Source: Purshia tridentata
Taxonomy: Eukaryota; Streptophyta; Magnoliopsida; Rosales; Rosaceae
DNA length: 35,593 nucleotides
Direction: 5' to 3'
NCBI GenBank assembly: GCA_003254885.1
Contig: QANT01001796.1
Location: 1 to 35,593 of the forward strand
The notes under the pieces were generated by a model that worked only from the letters and a program-made list of their open reading frames with translations, was not told where the DNA came from and ran no database searches. This document shows positions 20,930 to 31,470 of this stretch, piece by piece (positions within the stretch are counted from its first letter, which is position 1; each line of letters starts with the position of its first letter). The position numbers and the translations under genes are program-made.

Positions 20930-21729
20930 ATGCAAGTTTCTCAGCATATCTTCTTCATTTCTCACCTCATCTTCTCAAAAACCCCCAAACTACTGTTCAA
21001 TTGCTCATACTTCCAAAATCCATATCAAGCCCAAGATTTTAGCAAGCCTTCAAGGTATTCTTTCTTTTCTTTTCTTTTCTTTTCTTTTCGGCAACTCCAA
21101 TTTCAACCAATCAAATTGAAAGAAATTTTGGTCTCTTCATCTTCTAATTTTGTTCTCTCTGTGTTGGTGATTTGTGAGGTGGTGTTTTGAAATGTCTGTA
21201 ATGTATGTGTTTGTGTTTTTCACTATGAAAGATATGCTGACGTATTTACTCAGAGATAGTGTGCATTGATTGTTTGTGGTGGTTTGTGAGGTGGGTTTTT
21301 TGAAATGTTTGTAATGTGTTGGTGTTTATTTACTGTGAAAGGTATGCTGAAATACATGAAGACTTGAAGAAGACCCTGAAAGTCACAGCGGCCCACCTAA
21401 TTGCATTGTAAACACAAATTTTAGTTTAATTTAATTACTTAACACTTGGGTGTTGCACTGCAAGCACATAATTAATTACCTTTTTTTGTTGGGGGTGAAT
21501 TGTACGGTACCTTCTTTGCAGACTTCGTGAGCAAATCCATAGGGAGTTGGAGTTCCAAGATATATTCAAGAAAATCAAGGTGGGTGCTTTTTAGCTGATG
21601 TATAATACTTTTCTTCCCAGTTGATTATTTAATTTATTGACTCGAGTTTTGAAATGTGATCAAACACTTTAGGATGAAGAGAATGCAAAGGCCATATCCT
21701 TGTTTGAGAATATAGGTAGTGGATCTTAA
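20930..21729 (+). CDS. Unrecognised small four-exon gene (possibly decaying)
   Basis: I do not recognise this protein. A consistent model uses exons 20930-21054, 21342-21407, 21522-21579 and 21673-21729, all GT-AG, giving 101 aa. The part after exon 1 is charged and helical: RYAEIHEDLKKTLKVTAAHL, then LLREQIHRELEFQDIFKKIK, then DEENAKAISLFENI. Two oddities suggest decay. The in-frame N-terminus (MQVSQHIFF…) is not very organelle-like, whereas the other frame of exon 1, from ATG 20879, gives a Ser-rich, basic, acid-free stretch (SISSSFLTSSSQKP…) typical of a chloroplast transit peptide but out of frame with exon 2. After FENI the frame ends at GSGS-stop, while skipping 4 nt would continue as VDLNDAIEDEGKRLENLSRL. 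Either the C-terminus is lost by a 4-nt insertion or the gene is annotated short. Exon calls are moderately sure; function is unknown. Confidence 0.5.
21165..21350. repeat. Local duplication carrying a splice acceptor
   Basis: The sequence 'gtttgtgaggtggg…tttgaaatgtttgtaatg…actgtgaaaggtatgctga' ending at 21350 has a diverged copy about 110 bp upstream, ending 'actatgaaagatatgctga' at 21240. The duplication copied the 3' splice site of exon 2 of the small gene. The upstream copy does not continue into the coding exon. Confidence 0.75.
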
Positions 21730-22300
21730 TGATGCTATTGAAGATGAAGGCAAGCGTTTAGAGAATTTGTCTCGACTCTTGAGGAATATTTGCTGGAAAC
21801 ATATTTGATATATCTTGGAAACATATTTGCTGCAATTTTCGTATTTGTGTCTAACTGGGTTTATGCCTATATGATGTATGCACCCTATTCTGTATTTCAT
21901 TGTCTTTTAGTATTTGTTGGAACATATACATTTGTTGTAGTGGATGTTGCGTGATCCTAAAGGCACGTCGGACTTGAAACTGGACATTAGAAGCCTGTGT
22001 AATTGAAGATATTTGATTGGGTACAGGTTGTGGGTTGAAATTTCTTAACATTTGTTTAGACTGAGAAGTGAAATGTTTTACCATTCAATGTAGGTGAAAC
22101 TGTGAGATTACACAGAATACACTTATCTTAGTATTGACCAAGGGAGTTATCATTTTGTTTGTTATTTTGCTTGATTCATATCTATTGTCTACAAAATTGC
22201 CATAGTGACAGAACCAATAAGGCCATAACATTTTGCGACAAATCAACTAAAACTATATAGGCTTCCATTCAAAACAAATTGAAATTAAACTATAGACCTC
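21730..22300. other. 3' flank of the small gene
   Basis: The first 100 bp contain the out-of-frame possible C-terminal extension (to about 21809). The rest is noncoding; no other feature is supported. Confidence 0.4.
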
Positions 22301-22393
22301 TGTTTGGGTAAGATTTCTATCTAATTAACTTTTATTGGAAAGTGATTTGGTTAACTACTGTAATTTAGGAACTAGAATAGGAGAGTTTATTTC

Positions 22394-22965
22394 TGTTGTT
22401 GCTGATAATTGTAGTCTTTTTAAAGTCCTCGGTAACAAGTAGTGGTCGGTTTCCTGCAAAACACAGTATCGACCGTGAGTTTCCTAAGTACCGGTGTGGT
22501 ACCGATAGAAGGATCTTCGATGGTCAAGTTAGTCTTCGGTATGTCATAGTTCAATGTGTATTGTATCAAGGATTGTACGTACTTTTAATTGTCCTTTTGT
22601 GAACTATTTATAGGACAATTACAAGTGATGGGACATGTGGGTCATCCTTCTATTGACACGTGGTGTATAATCGAGTCATGGAGTGTGGATTTCTGGGTTT
22701 TTCGATTTGGTTGGGATAGTTTGATTTTATAGTGTCTCTCCACCAAGTTTGGTCATTTTAGTATAAACATGCGCTCGGTGGTCAAATGGGTTGCCGACTA
22801 TGGGATGATGTTTATTAGCAAAGTGGCTGGTCATGATACTACAAATTGTTCTCGGCATCTAAAATGCTCGACTTGTAATGTGGTGCTCGGCTTCTAAGTA
22901 ACCGACTATATAAAACAAGCGATAATTGATGCTCGATATACATGGTAACCATCCATCTATCAACA
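22394..22965 (+). repeat. 5' LTR of the nested element
   Basis: Starts TGTTGTTGC and ends CTATCAACA. It is 572 bp, about 40 bp longer than the 3' LTR, mainly through an extra 'tgctcgacttgtaatgtggtgctcggcttct'-like block and an 'attacaagtgatgggac' stretch absent downstream. Confidence 0.88.
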
Positions 22966-23470
22966 AGTCCCCTAAGTTCGTGAGCATGAGCTTCACCCTT
23001 GGTCGGGGACTTATTATCAAGTGGTGGTACCAAGCAATTTAGGCGTTTGTCCTGAGACTTAGTTAAGTCCAGCCCCCACAACTCCATGATTAAGAGGAGT
23101 GCAAGGGAAGGGAGAGAAAGGAAGTCTAGTAAACAAAAAAGGGACACGTGGCAGGTAAGCAAAGTGGGATCCTGTTTTGCTCTCTCTCTTTTTTTTTTTT
23201 TTACATAAATTATGTGAATGTAATATTGTTTTTATAAAGACTTATTTTGATTGGGGTTTATTAGTTCTCGAAGCTTATAAATAGAAAGTTATTGAGTTTA
23301 GAGGAAGGTTTGTTTGCAAGGGTAGCTGTGTATGTGTGTGTGTATTCGTCGTGGTAAGTGGTAGAGAGGGGAGGCGAGTGCTTCTGTGCAATTGAATTCC
23401 ATACTTGGACTTAGTGTAAGTTTGCTTTTGATTTGTTTGTGATTTTGTTTTGATCATTAGGTAGTTGGAG

Positions 23471-25365
23471 ATGTCCAGTGGGTCAGTAGGTGGGGCGACC
23501 CAGAGCTCAAGTTAGTTGACGGCGTTAGGGTCGTCGTTTGGCTTGGAGTGCAATTTTGGGGGTTCCTCAGTGGTGGAGGTGAGGCATTGACCCACCAATG
23601 GTGGTCGGATGCCATTAGAAAGGGGGGAAGGTTCCTCTGTAGTGTCGAGGGTGAAGGAGGGCGAGGAAGAGGAAAGGTCAATTGGAGGTGGTGGCGAGGA
23701 AAAAAGTAGCAATGGCGAGGAGGGAAAGTAACGGTGGCTGTTCAGCTGCCTCAACGACCACCATTCACCATAGATGGGTTTCAAGGTTTTAACCGCCTAA
23801 GGGATGTGGATTTAGTGAGGCTGAGGATGGAATATAGCATACCTGAAAATATAGGCATGAGATTGCCCAACCCGGGTCAGAAACTAAGTGATCCCCTTGT
23901 TGGGAATATATTAGTGCACCCCATGTTCTTTCAGTTTGGTTTTAGGTTGCCTTTGCACCTTCTTGTGCAAGGTATCCTTAGCAAAATAGGGATTGGGCCA
24001 GCCCAATTGAATCCTAATGTGTGGAGAAATTTGGTTGCTCTGATTGTGGGTTTCTTAGAGAATGGCCTTGGTCTGCTAGACATAGAACAATCTACAAATA
24101 TGTATAGGCTAAGTCTACATCCAAACCAAGGGTTTAGGTGGATGTACACACTATCAATTACTAGTCAAGGTACCGTACTAGTCGGTAACCCTTCCTCAAA
24201 GAAATTGTGGAAATAGCACTACTTTTTCACATGGGGTGCCGACCAGCTTTCAACATTTTGGTGGTTTGAAATGTCTTATTTGTTTCTATTTTTAAAGAGT
24301 GATGAGTAGTAAAATGGATGTCTGAGTGGAAAAATAATTTGGTCTCTTCTTTTTTTTAGTTGTTTTTTTCTTTTTTGTTTGCAAATAAGTTTCCAAGGTT
24401 ACCTTATCATACCCCTGAGCAAGAAGTGGCAATGAAGCAGTGGTTGTCAATCCACTGGAGAAGAGTTGATGAATTGTTTCTTGTCTTCTGAATAGTTGAG
24501 GAAGCATCGTTTCAATTTCATAGGTATGAGTATGACAAAGTAAAGGAAAAAAAAAGTTTGATTTATGAGGATTTTAACTTGGAATTGATATTTGGTATGA
24601 TGTAATTTATAGAGGAGATGGCAAGGACAAGATCAACATCGAGCGAGATTGGATCATCGCAGTTGGTGAACTATGCAAATGCTTTGAGCATGTTTGAGGC
24701 CGGTGGTAGCTCAGTGGTGCCAAATTTCCCTAAGAAGCAACAAAAGGAGGGGTCGAAGTTTGCGACAGATGAGAAAGAAATGCCGATGCCGTGCAAGCCG
24801 TCGACTGAGGATGTTTCTGACCCAAAGAAGAAGGCAAAATTACACATCCTCGAGCCTTTGAGCGATGGTGACCTTATGGCAGCCATGGTGGATTCATTGT
24901 CGGTTGAACGGGGTTAGGATGCTCAAGGTCCGACCATGCTTGCTGCAGATCGCCTAAAAAATGTTTTTGATCGTTTAAGTTGGATAACTGGTTGTGCTTA
25001 ATTGAATTTTTTTTGTTTTGAAATGGTCGGTAGAAGAATAATTCTTGAGGATGTTGTTTATTATTATTTTGTACATGATGTGCGATGGTTGGTAAGGCAT
25101 GCGGTGGAAGAGGCAAAAGGTTCAAGTTCGGAGGTGCTAATGCTGAAAGCGGAAAAGGAGGAGCTAGAGAAAAAATTAAGAAGTGTGCTGAAGAATCAAG
25201 GAGATACTTGTGGTCAACTAACACGGGAGAAAGTGGAAAAGAGAAAGGTTGAAAAGATGTTGCAGTAAGCTGAGGAGAGGGTGAAAAAGGTGGAAGGTCT
25301 TCTGGCGAGAGCCGAGGGATCTGCAAATGCAGTGACTTGTGCTTGTGGTATTGTGTGTTTCTTTT
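23471..25365 (+). pseudogene. Broken gag-like gene, 'putative gypsy type transposon' family
   Basis: Pieces of one plausibly spliced coding region lie in order. An N-terminal piece starts near 23471 (MSSGSVGGATQSSS then stop). The core is at 23734-24216, with YSIPENIGMRLPNPG, LPLHLLVQGILSKIGIGPAQ and LNPNVWRNLVALIVGFLENG, continuing past a stop as HYFFTWGADQLSTFWWFE. A further block near 24378-24490 reads FPRLPYHTPEQEVAMKQWL. Then comes a Ser/Lys-rich linker (24618-24917, MARTRSTSSEIG…) and a charged coiled-coil region (25115-25330, EKEELEKKLRSVLKNQGD). This order resembles the plant 'putative gypsy type transposon' proteins (Pfam PF04195, from memory). Several stops and frame changes mean it is not functional here. 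Confidence 0.7.
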
Positions 25366-25420
25366 ATATTTTGAACTTATGAAGTATTTATATTGTTTTG
25401 GTTTGTGCTTGGGGTTGGAA

Positions 25421-26050
25421 TTGAGAATTTGGTTGTAAGTGGGGTTATTAAACTTTTATGGAATGGTAATGCGTGTTTTGTTGTGTATATGTTAGTTTTG
25501 TGGGTTTTATTATTTTTTGGTATATGAAGGATATTTGCAAGCTGTGTTTAATATAATAGTTAACTTGTGAACGGTATAAGGGTGGTCGGTAGCTGGTTTG
25601 CCAAGAACATTATTATTATTATTTTACCTAGGTTATAGAAGGTGGTGAGGGTCCACCCCCACCGAGGAGGAGGACGGTGGTGAAATAGGAAAGTGAGGCT
25701 GTGTATATACTTTTTGTTCAGTGTCTAGAACTGAGAATTTGGTTGTAAGTGAGTTTATTAAACTTTTATAGAATGGTAATGTGTGTTTTGTTATGTATAT
25801 GTTAGTTTTACGGGTTTTATTATTTTTTGGTATATGAAGAATGTTTGCAAGCTATGTTTAATAGAAAAGTTAACATGTAAAGGGTATAAGGGTGGTCGGT
25901 AGCTAGTTTGCTAAGAACATAAATTATTTATTTTATTTTTTTTACCGAGGTCATAGAAGGTGGTGAGGGTCTACCCCCATCGAGGAGGAGGATGGTTGGT
26001 GGTGAAGGGGGAAAGTGAGGCTATGTATATACTTTTTATTCAGTGTTTAG
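25421..26050. repeat. 310-bp tandem duplication inside the LTR element
   Basis: The block 'gagaatttggttgtaagtg…' at 25423 recurs at 25733 with the same order of words, including 'gggtataagggtggtcggtagct' and 'ggtggtgagggtc…accccca/catcgaggagg'. The copies are diverged by scattered substitutions. Noncoding. Confidence 0.85.
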
Positions 26051-26128
26051 AACCGATAGAGTTTAGTAAGTCATTTTTCATGGTTTGTGTTGTGTGGTGG
26101 GATTTTTTATTTTGGACAATAAAAACAA

Positions 26129-26543
26129 GGCTTATTATTGAATTTACCCCTAAAACATACTCCTTTTTTCACTTTGTCCCATAAAATTTAAATCCTCTTA
26201 TTTTGCCCCCTCAACTTTAGATCACAAGGGTAAATTCTCCCACTTTGCCCCTCCGAACTCAACTTCATCCGTTTGTCTAGTTTTTATCTCAACTTTGGCC
26301 TTACTTTTGACTCATTGAATCTCCAGCAAAATCAACATTTTTATATTCATTTAAAGCTATGAACCTCCTCTTTACAACAATATAAAAATCACCTAAAACG
26401 GAGCTATAGAACTCTAGATAATAAATGTAGTTAAGGCTGTAGATGAAAGTGTAAAGTTCGGAGGACAAAGTGGGAGGATTTAACTTTCAGAGGGCAAAGT
26501 GAAAATTAGAGTAAGTTTCAAGGGACAAATTCAATAATAAGCC
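26129..26543. mobile_element. MITE inside the LTR element
   Basis: The left end GGCTTATTATTGAATTTACC and the reverse complement of the right end GGCTTATTATTGAATTTGTC match over 17 bp and remain similar further in ('cactttgtccc', 'cactttgccct'; 'aaatcctc' on both arms). Noncoding, about 415 bp. Target duplication not clear. It sits upstream of the 3' LTR, so it inserted after the host element arose. Confidence 0.75.
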
Positions 26544-26799
26544 AAGAAAAATTATGTGTAGTGTGTGTATGTGATGATTTAAGAGAGGGAAAGGAAAATG
26601 TAGTGCATAGAAAAATTCATAGTTCTTACACAACGAAACAAAAAATAAAAGGGACCAATGTTGGTCATAATGGTCAAAAAGAAATAAAAAGAACACAAGT
26701 TTATGGAAAGGATCGCCAGAGGTGCTTGCATGCCAAGTGTGGCTGAGGCTGGTTCTTTTTGGGTCTTGGAGGCGATAGGTTCCCATAGACGGTGCCAAT

Positions 26800-27330
26800 T
26801 GTTGTTGCTGATAATTGTAGTCTTTTCGAAGTCCTCGGTAGCAAGTAGTGGTCAATTAGTTTCTTGCAAGACACAGAAAATATCAACCATGAGTTCCCTA
26901 AGTACCGGTGTGGTATCGATCAAAGAATCTCCGACGGTCAATTTAGTCATTTGTATGTCATAGTTCAATGTGTATTGTACCAAGGATCATATGTACCTTT
27001 AATTGTCATTTTCTGAACTATTTATAGGACAAGTGGGTCATCTTTCTGCTGACAAGTGGTGTATAATCGAGTCATGGAGTGTGGTTTTCCGAGTTATTTT
27101 TATTTTTTGGGATAGTTTGATTTTATAGTGTCTCTCCACCAAGCTTGGTCATTTTAGTATAAACATGCACTCGGTGGCCAAATGGGTTAATTGCCAACCA
27201 TGGAATGATGTTTATTAGCAAAGTGGCTGGTCATGATACTACAAATTGTGCTCGGCATCTAAGTAATCAACCATATAAAACAAGCGATAATTGATGCTCC
27301 GTATACATGGTAACCGTCCATCTATCAATA
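26800..27330 (+). repeat. 3' LTR of the nested element
   Basis: Starts TGTTGTTGC and ends CTATCAATA; the terminal CA has mutated to TA. It is 531 bp, followed by the target duplication ATTTC at 27331-27335. Confidence 0.88.
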
Positions 27331-27458
27331 ATTTCTTACCTTTGTTGTACACCTAGAATGTAGGATCATTTACTGGATTACAAGGTTAGCTTTGTCTAAA
27401 AGTGTAAGTTCTTTTTCAATGAAATACACTAATATATTTTTCCAATACGGATTTCACA

Positions 27459-27470
27459 TGATATCAGAGC
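27459..27470 (+). promoter_or_regulatory. Copia primer-binding site (tRNA-iMet type)
   Basis: TGATATCAGAGC directly after the LTR end differs by one base from TGGTATCAGAGC, the initiator-methionine-tRNA primer-binding site of many plant Copia elements. Confidence 0.8.
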
Positions 27471-27567
27471 AGGAGAGACCCTAGCCTCCCCTTTTTTTTT
27501 TTGCCAACCCTATCATCCTTTCTCTTCATAGCAAGTTCTTTTTTTTTTTTTTTTGTTACAGCTTTTA

Positions 27568-28560
27568 ATGGAAGAGTCTTCCAATAAAGAAAAATCCAAG
27601 GATGGTAGTAGCAATGATCCTACCAGTGCTTTGTTCGTCCATCATAGTGACTATCCTAGTTTGGTTATTGTGTCCAAGATTCTCAATGGAGATAATTAAG
27701 TGATTTGGTGCTCTTCTATTTGTATATCATTGAATGCAAAGAATAAGCTCGAGTTCATCGAAGGCACCATGACCGTTCCCTCTGAAGAAACCCATCCAAA
27801 AGACTGTGGTCGTTGGCAATGATGCAATGATATGGTACTTTCCTAGATCCTTAATTCAATTGAACTAGAAATTGCCATTAGTGTCATCTATTTGACAATG
27901 GCACATGAAATTTAGGAAGATCTCAAAAAGCGATTTTCTTAGTAATGCTCTAAGGATCTTCCAATTGCAGCGATACATTGCCTCCCTTCATCAAGGTCAA
28001 ATGCCTATTGCTAATTACTTTACTAAAATGAAAATGATATGGGATGAGGTAGCCTCTTATAATGATTTACCAAACTGCTCTTGTGGAGCCATGAAGAAGT
28101 ATATGGAACAAGAAGAAAGGAATGCACTTATGCAATTAGTGTGGGTTTGAATGAGTCTTACAGTGCCATATAGGGACAAGTCTTGCTTATGAACACCTTG
28201 TTGACTCTTCGAAGAGCATATGTGTTGATATCGCAAGAAGAAAAACAAAGGGAGTTAGGCTCCATGCACTACGATGAACCAGCAGCCATGGTTGTCTGAT
28301 CCAACAATCAACAGTTGTCCAACAATCCGAAGTCTTATTTGAACCAGCAGTGGCGGGTCACTTCCACCCACCAGTCCAATTCTTGGACCAATTCCAATAC
28401 ATTGACTCCATACTTTCACTAATGCATGCAACTGTTAATTCACATGGATGAAATTTACCACCAGGATGAATTAGGGAATCTAATGAGCAAACCATGCTCT
28501 TATTTTCCTTTAAATAACAAGGTTTAAGCCTATAATATGGCACATCCACCACCAATGTTA
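27568..28560 (+). pseudogene. Copia gag remnant
   Basis: ATG at 27568 opens MEESSNKEKSKDGSSNDPTS, then the Copia N-terminal/UBN2-like gag pattern: SLNAKNKLEFIEGT, then ILNSIELEIAISVIYLTMAH, then FQLQRYIASLHQGQMPIANY and FTKMKMIWDEVASYNDLPNC. The first stop is the TAA at 27697; more stops and frame shifts follow. After about 28260 only Gln/Asn/Ser-rich pieces remain, and no zinc knuckle is evident. Same element as the primer-binding site just upstream. Confidence 0.85.
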
Positions 28561-28589
28561 GAAATGGCTTCTTCTTCTTAGCAAAGCTA

Positions 28590-28725
28590 CAAGTGTGAGT
28601 GAATTCATTTTCTAACCTGTGTAGTGTAAGAGTGATCTAAGCCAAATAACAGCAGCTGGTAAATAGATTCTTATAATAAAATTTTCTTGCATGCTTTCTT
28701 TCTATCCAAACAAGCATTTCACAGT
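28590..28725. repeat. Direct repeat, left copy, flanking the RT remnant
   Basis: 'gtgagtgaattcattttctaa…tagtgtaagagtgatctaagcca…cagctggtaaat…ataaaattttcttgcatgctttct…tccaaacaagcatttcaca' matches 30768-30900 in the same orientation. Pieces of the end ('aaaattttcttgcat', 'tttatccaaagatgcatttcacag') also recur at 28811-28970. Confidence 0.8.
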
Positions 28726-29300
28726 CCTCAATTTCTTCTACTAAACTATTACTCTGTATTGTAGTAAATCAATCATTTTCATTTTGGATTAGATGGTAAA
28801 TTGATACTTATGCTAAAATTTTCTTGCATACTTGTGCAACGTTTTAGCCTTCTAAATTTAATTTATTTTGAGTATTATTGTGCATTGATTTCATTTTGTC
28901 ATTTTATCCAAATTAAGATGTACTTTACTAATAGCTATAAAGTCATTTTATCCAAAGATGCATTTCACAGATACGGATACAGCGATACGACACAACGATA
29001 TAGCAAATTTAAAAAAACTAAGATACGATAAGTCATGGATACAACAATTAAAAATATATATTAATATATGAGAATAATAATATGAATAATTTAAAACACA
29101 CTTCAAATAACATCCAAATTCAAATTCATTTTACTCAAACTTAAAAGACTTAAAAGACTTAAAAAGATCATACAAAATTTAAAACATCCAAACTCTAGAC
29201 AATTAAAAAACATAAGGCTCAAAGATATATAAACATAGATATCACTATACAAACAATGTTATTACTGTGAAGCAGATATATATATATATATTATTATAAA
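28726..29300. other. AT-rich spacer interrupting the Copia element
   Basis: Noncoding. Around 28970-29040 there is a 'gatacggatacagcgatacgacac' stretch resembling the 'cacgacacg' ends of another MITE family in the window (31471-31818). (TA)n at about 29277-29290. No gene. Confidence 0.45.
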
Positions 29301-29319
29301 AAAAATTACACAGATTTGG

Positions 29320-30130
29320 ACATAGGTCACAAATATTTGAGGATCTTCACATGCCCAATGGTGTTTATAAGTTGAGGAAAGCCTTGTATGGGCTGAAGCA
29401 ATCTCCACGAGCTTGGTATGAGAGACTATCTCATCATTTGTTATCCAATCGATCATAGAGGGTCGGTTGACAGGACCCTATTTGTGAAAAAGTTATAAAA
29501 TGATGTCTTGATTTCTTAAGGGTATGTTGACGATATTGTCTTTAGGCCAACTTATGATTTGCATGTTAAGAAGTTCATTGATGTCATGTTTAATGAATTT
29601 GAAATGAGTTTAGTTGGTGAAATAAATTTCTTTTTGGGCTTACAAGTCAAGCAAGAAGATAATGAAATATTTATCTTACAATATAATATATTAGGAAATT
29701 GGTCAAAAATTTGGGTTTGAGTCTTCCAAAGTAACTAATACTCCCATGAGTAAAAGCTCTAAACTTCATAGGAATCCAAGTGGTAAGGAAGTGGACCAAA
29801 CCTTGTATTGGAGCATGATATGTAGTCTTCTCTATATAACGGCTAATAGGCCGGATATTGCCTTTGCGATAGGTGTATGTACTATATTCCAAAGTGATCC
29901 TAAAGACTCCCATTTATTTTTGAACTACGAGAATCATCAAACACATTAGTGGGACTTTGGACTATGGATTGTGGTATACTTTTGACACCAATTCTAAGAT
30001 GGTTAAATTTAGTGATTCAGATTGGGTTGGGTATAATGATAACTTGAAGAGCACTTCGGGTGGTGCCTTCTATGTTGGAAACAATATGGTATCTTGGTAT
30101 AGCAAAAAATAAAATTTTGTTTATTTGTCA
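29320..30130 (+). pseudogene. Copia reverse transcriptase / RNase H remnant
   Basis: The RVT_2-type motif [19 protein letters not shown] at about 29366-29424 is diagnostic of Copia reverse transcriptase. Downstream, in shifting frames, come NEFEMSLVGEINFFLGLQVK, then DQTLYWSMICSLLYITANRP and DIAFAIGVC, then the RNase H part SDSDWVGYNDNLKSTSGGAF and YVGNNMVSWYSKK. Many stops and frame shifts. Integrase and the N-terminal half of reverse transcriptase are missing, so a large deletion or replacement lies between the gag remnant and this piece. Confidence 0.9.
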
Positions 30131-30767
30131 ATTGTAGAAGTATAATACATAGTTTTAGGGTGTTTTTGCACACAACTGATTTGGATAAAATAAATGTTAG
30201 TTGACTATTGAATTGATGAAAATTCCTTTTTCATTTAGTGTTTCAGAGTGAGTTGAGAGGTGGTATAAGCAAAGTGGCACAAGCTAGCTCAGCTGCAAGA
30301 GTGCATGCTAGCTTAAGGGCTCATCCTTGCTAAAACTAACATAGGCCACACGTCATCTAGCTCACACAACCATACCCAATGATGTTGCTCAATTTTTTTT
30401 TCTTTTTCTTAAATCATCTAATGATTTTATATCTTCCTTCCATATGCATATATTTGGCATGATCAAACATCATATATATATATATATATATATACATACA
30501 CATAAAGTTAAGGGATTACAAACATGAAATTAATTTATTGATCATACGTACGTAGCTTGACCCTAAGCAAAGAAAAACTAGATTTGGATAGTTTTCAAGC
30601 ACAGACTTTGATAGACAGTTCATAGAGTCTAATCATGGTCATGCACGTAAGGAATTAATTCACTAAGCAGTATTGGTGTGGTTGGTTATTTCTCGCTCAG
30701 CTCCTAGGTAAATTACCATTCTATTCCTATAGTAGCACCTATATATATTGTCATTTATTGTACTCAA
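30131..30767. other. Spacer after the Copia remnant
   Basis: No 3' LTR matching the Copia 5' LTR is visible. Contains a (TA)n microsatellite at about 30473-30493. No gene. Confidence 0.5.
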
Positions 30768-30903
30768 AGTGTGAACGAATTCATTTTCTAAACCATGTAG
30801 TGTAAGAGTGATCTAAGCCAGCCAATAGCAGCTGGTAAATGGTGCCTTATGATAAAATTTTCTTGCATGCTTTCTTTATATCCAAACAAGTATTTCACAT
30901 GAA
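30768..30903. repeat. Direct repeat, right copy
   Basis: Matches 28590-28725 ('gtgaacgaattcattttctaa…tagtgtaagagtgatctaagcca…cagctggtaaat…ttttcttgcatgctttct') about 2.17 kb away in direct orientation. Confidence 0.8.
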
Positions 30904-31029
30904 AGATGATTTTGGGCCTCAAAATGAGGTGCCTTAAAATTGCCTCAATGAGGTGGGATTTCCATTTTATAATTGTGATTATCCACTTTATATTTTAATT
31001 ACCACATCAGTATTTTTAATGACACAACT

Positions 31030-31200
31030 ACCCTTTTAATTAAAAAACATATAAAAATTTGAAAAACATACAAAAAAATAAAAAAATATAGAAAAATTAA
31101 AAAACCATACAAAAAAATTAAAAAGGCATACAGAAAATTTAAAAACATACAAAAAAATAAAAAGTATATAGAAAAAATTTAAAAACATACCGACAAATTA
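31030..31200. repeat. A-rich degenerate minisatellite
   Basis: Repeats of a unit of about 20 bp, 'aaaaacatacaaaaaaatta', with substitutions and length changes. Noncoding. Confidence 0.75.
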
Positions 31201-31470
31201 AGAGACATTTCAAAAATTTCATCAATCAATTCAATCCATACAAAAAGATTGAAATGTCTTCATAAAAGGTATAATTAATGTTTGGCAAAGCCTTAAAGAT
31301 CAAAGTTGATAATTTTCATTCAAGAGCTTCTACATACTATGTACAAGATTAATTAAACCTTTTGTCCTTGGAATATCACTTCATTTTTTTGCAAAATTCT
31401 TCTAATGATTCATCACTGTAGGTTCGTTATGAAATTGATCGAGCCCCAATTTTAAAACGCTAAAAATTCT

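Larger units (their letters stand above)
22389..27335 (+). mobile_element. Complete LTR retroelement without visible polymerase (nonautonomous)
   Basis: The 5' LTR (22394-22965) and 3' LTR (26800-27330) both begin TGTTGTTGCTGATAATTG and match along their length with substitutions and indels. The element is flanked by the perfect 5-bp duplication ATTTC at 22389-22393 and 27331-27335. The interior of about 3.8 kb holds a broken gag-like gene, a tandem duplication and a MITE; I see no protease, reverse transcriptase or integrase motif. That fits a LARD-type nonautonomous element depending on a partner. LTR divergence indicates an old insertion. Confidence 0.88.
22301..27458 (+). mobile_element. 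Copia-type 5' LTR, split by a nested LTR element
   Basis: The right part, 27336-27458, has the look of a short Copia LTR end ('ttctttttcaatgaaatacac…cggatttcaca') followed directly by the primer-binding site. The left part runs back from the nested insertion at 22393 ('taggaactagaataggagagtttatttc') to a TG at about 22301. Removing the inserted element and one copy of its target duplication leaves an LTR of roughly 216 bp, TG…CA. No 3' partner was found, so the left boundary is uncertain. Confidence 0.6.

Noticed and set aside
23457..23784. Minus-strand Pro/Ser/Thr-rich ORFs
   Set aside because: Antisense of the G-rich N-terminal part of the gag-like gene in the LTR element.
24874..25326. 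150-codon minus-strand ORF
   Set aside because: Antisense of the coiled-coil region of the same gag-like gene; composition reflects the complementary strand.
26703..26963. 86-codon plus-strand ORF across the 3' LTR start
   Set aside because: It spans the junction of the element interior and LTR; the similar frame in the 5' LTR (22396-22602) shows it is LTR sequence, not a gene.
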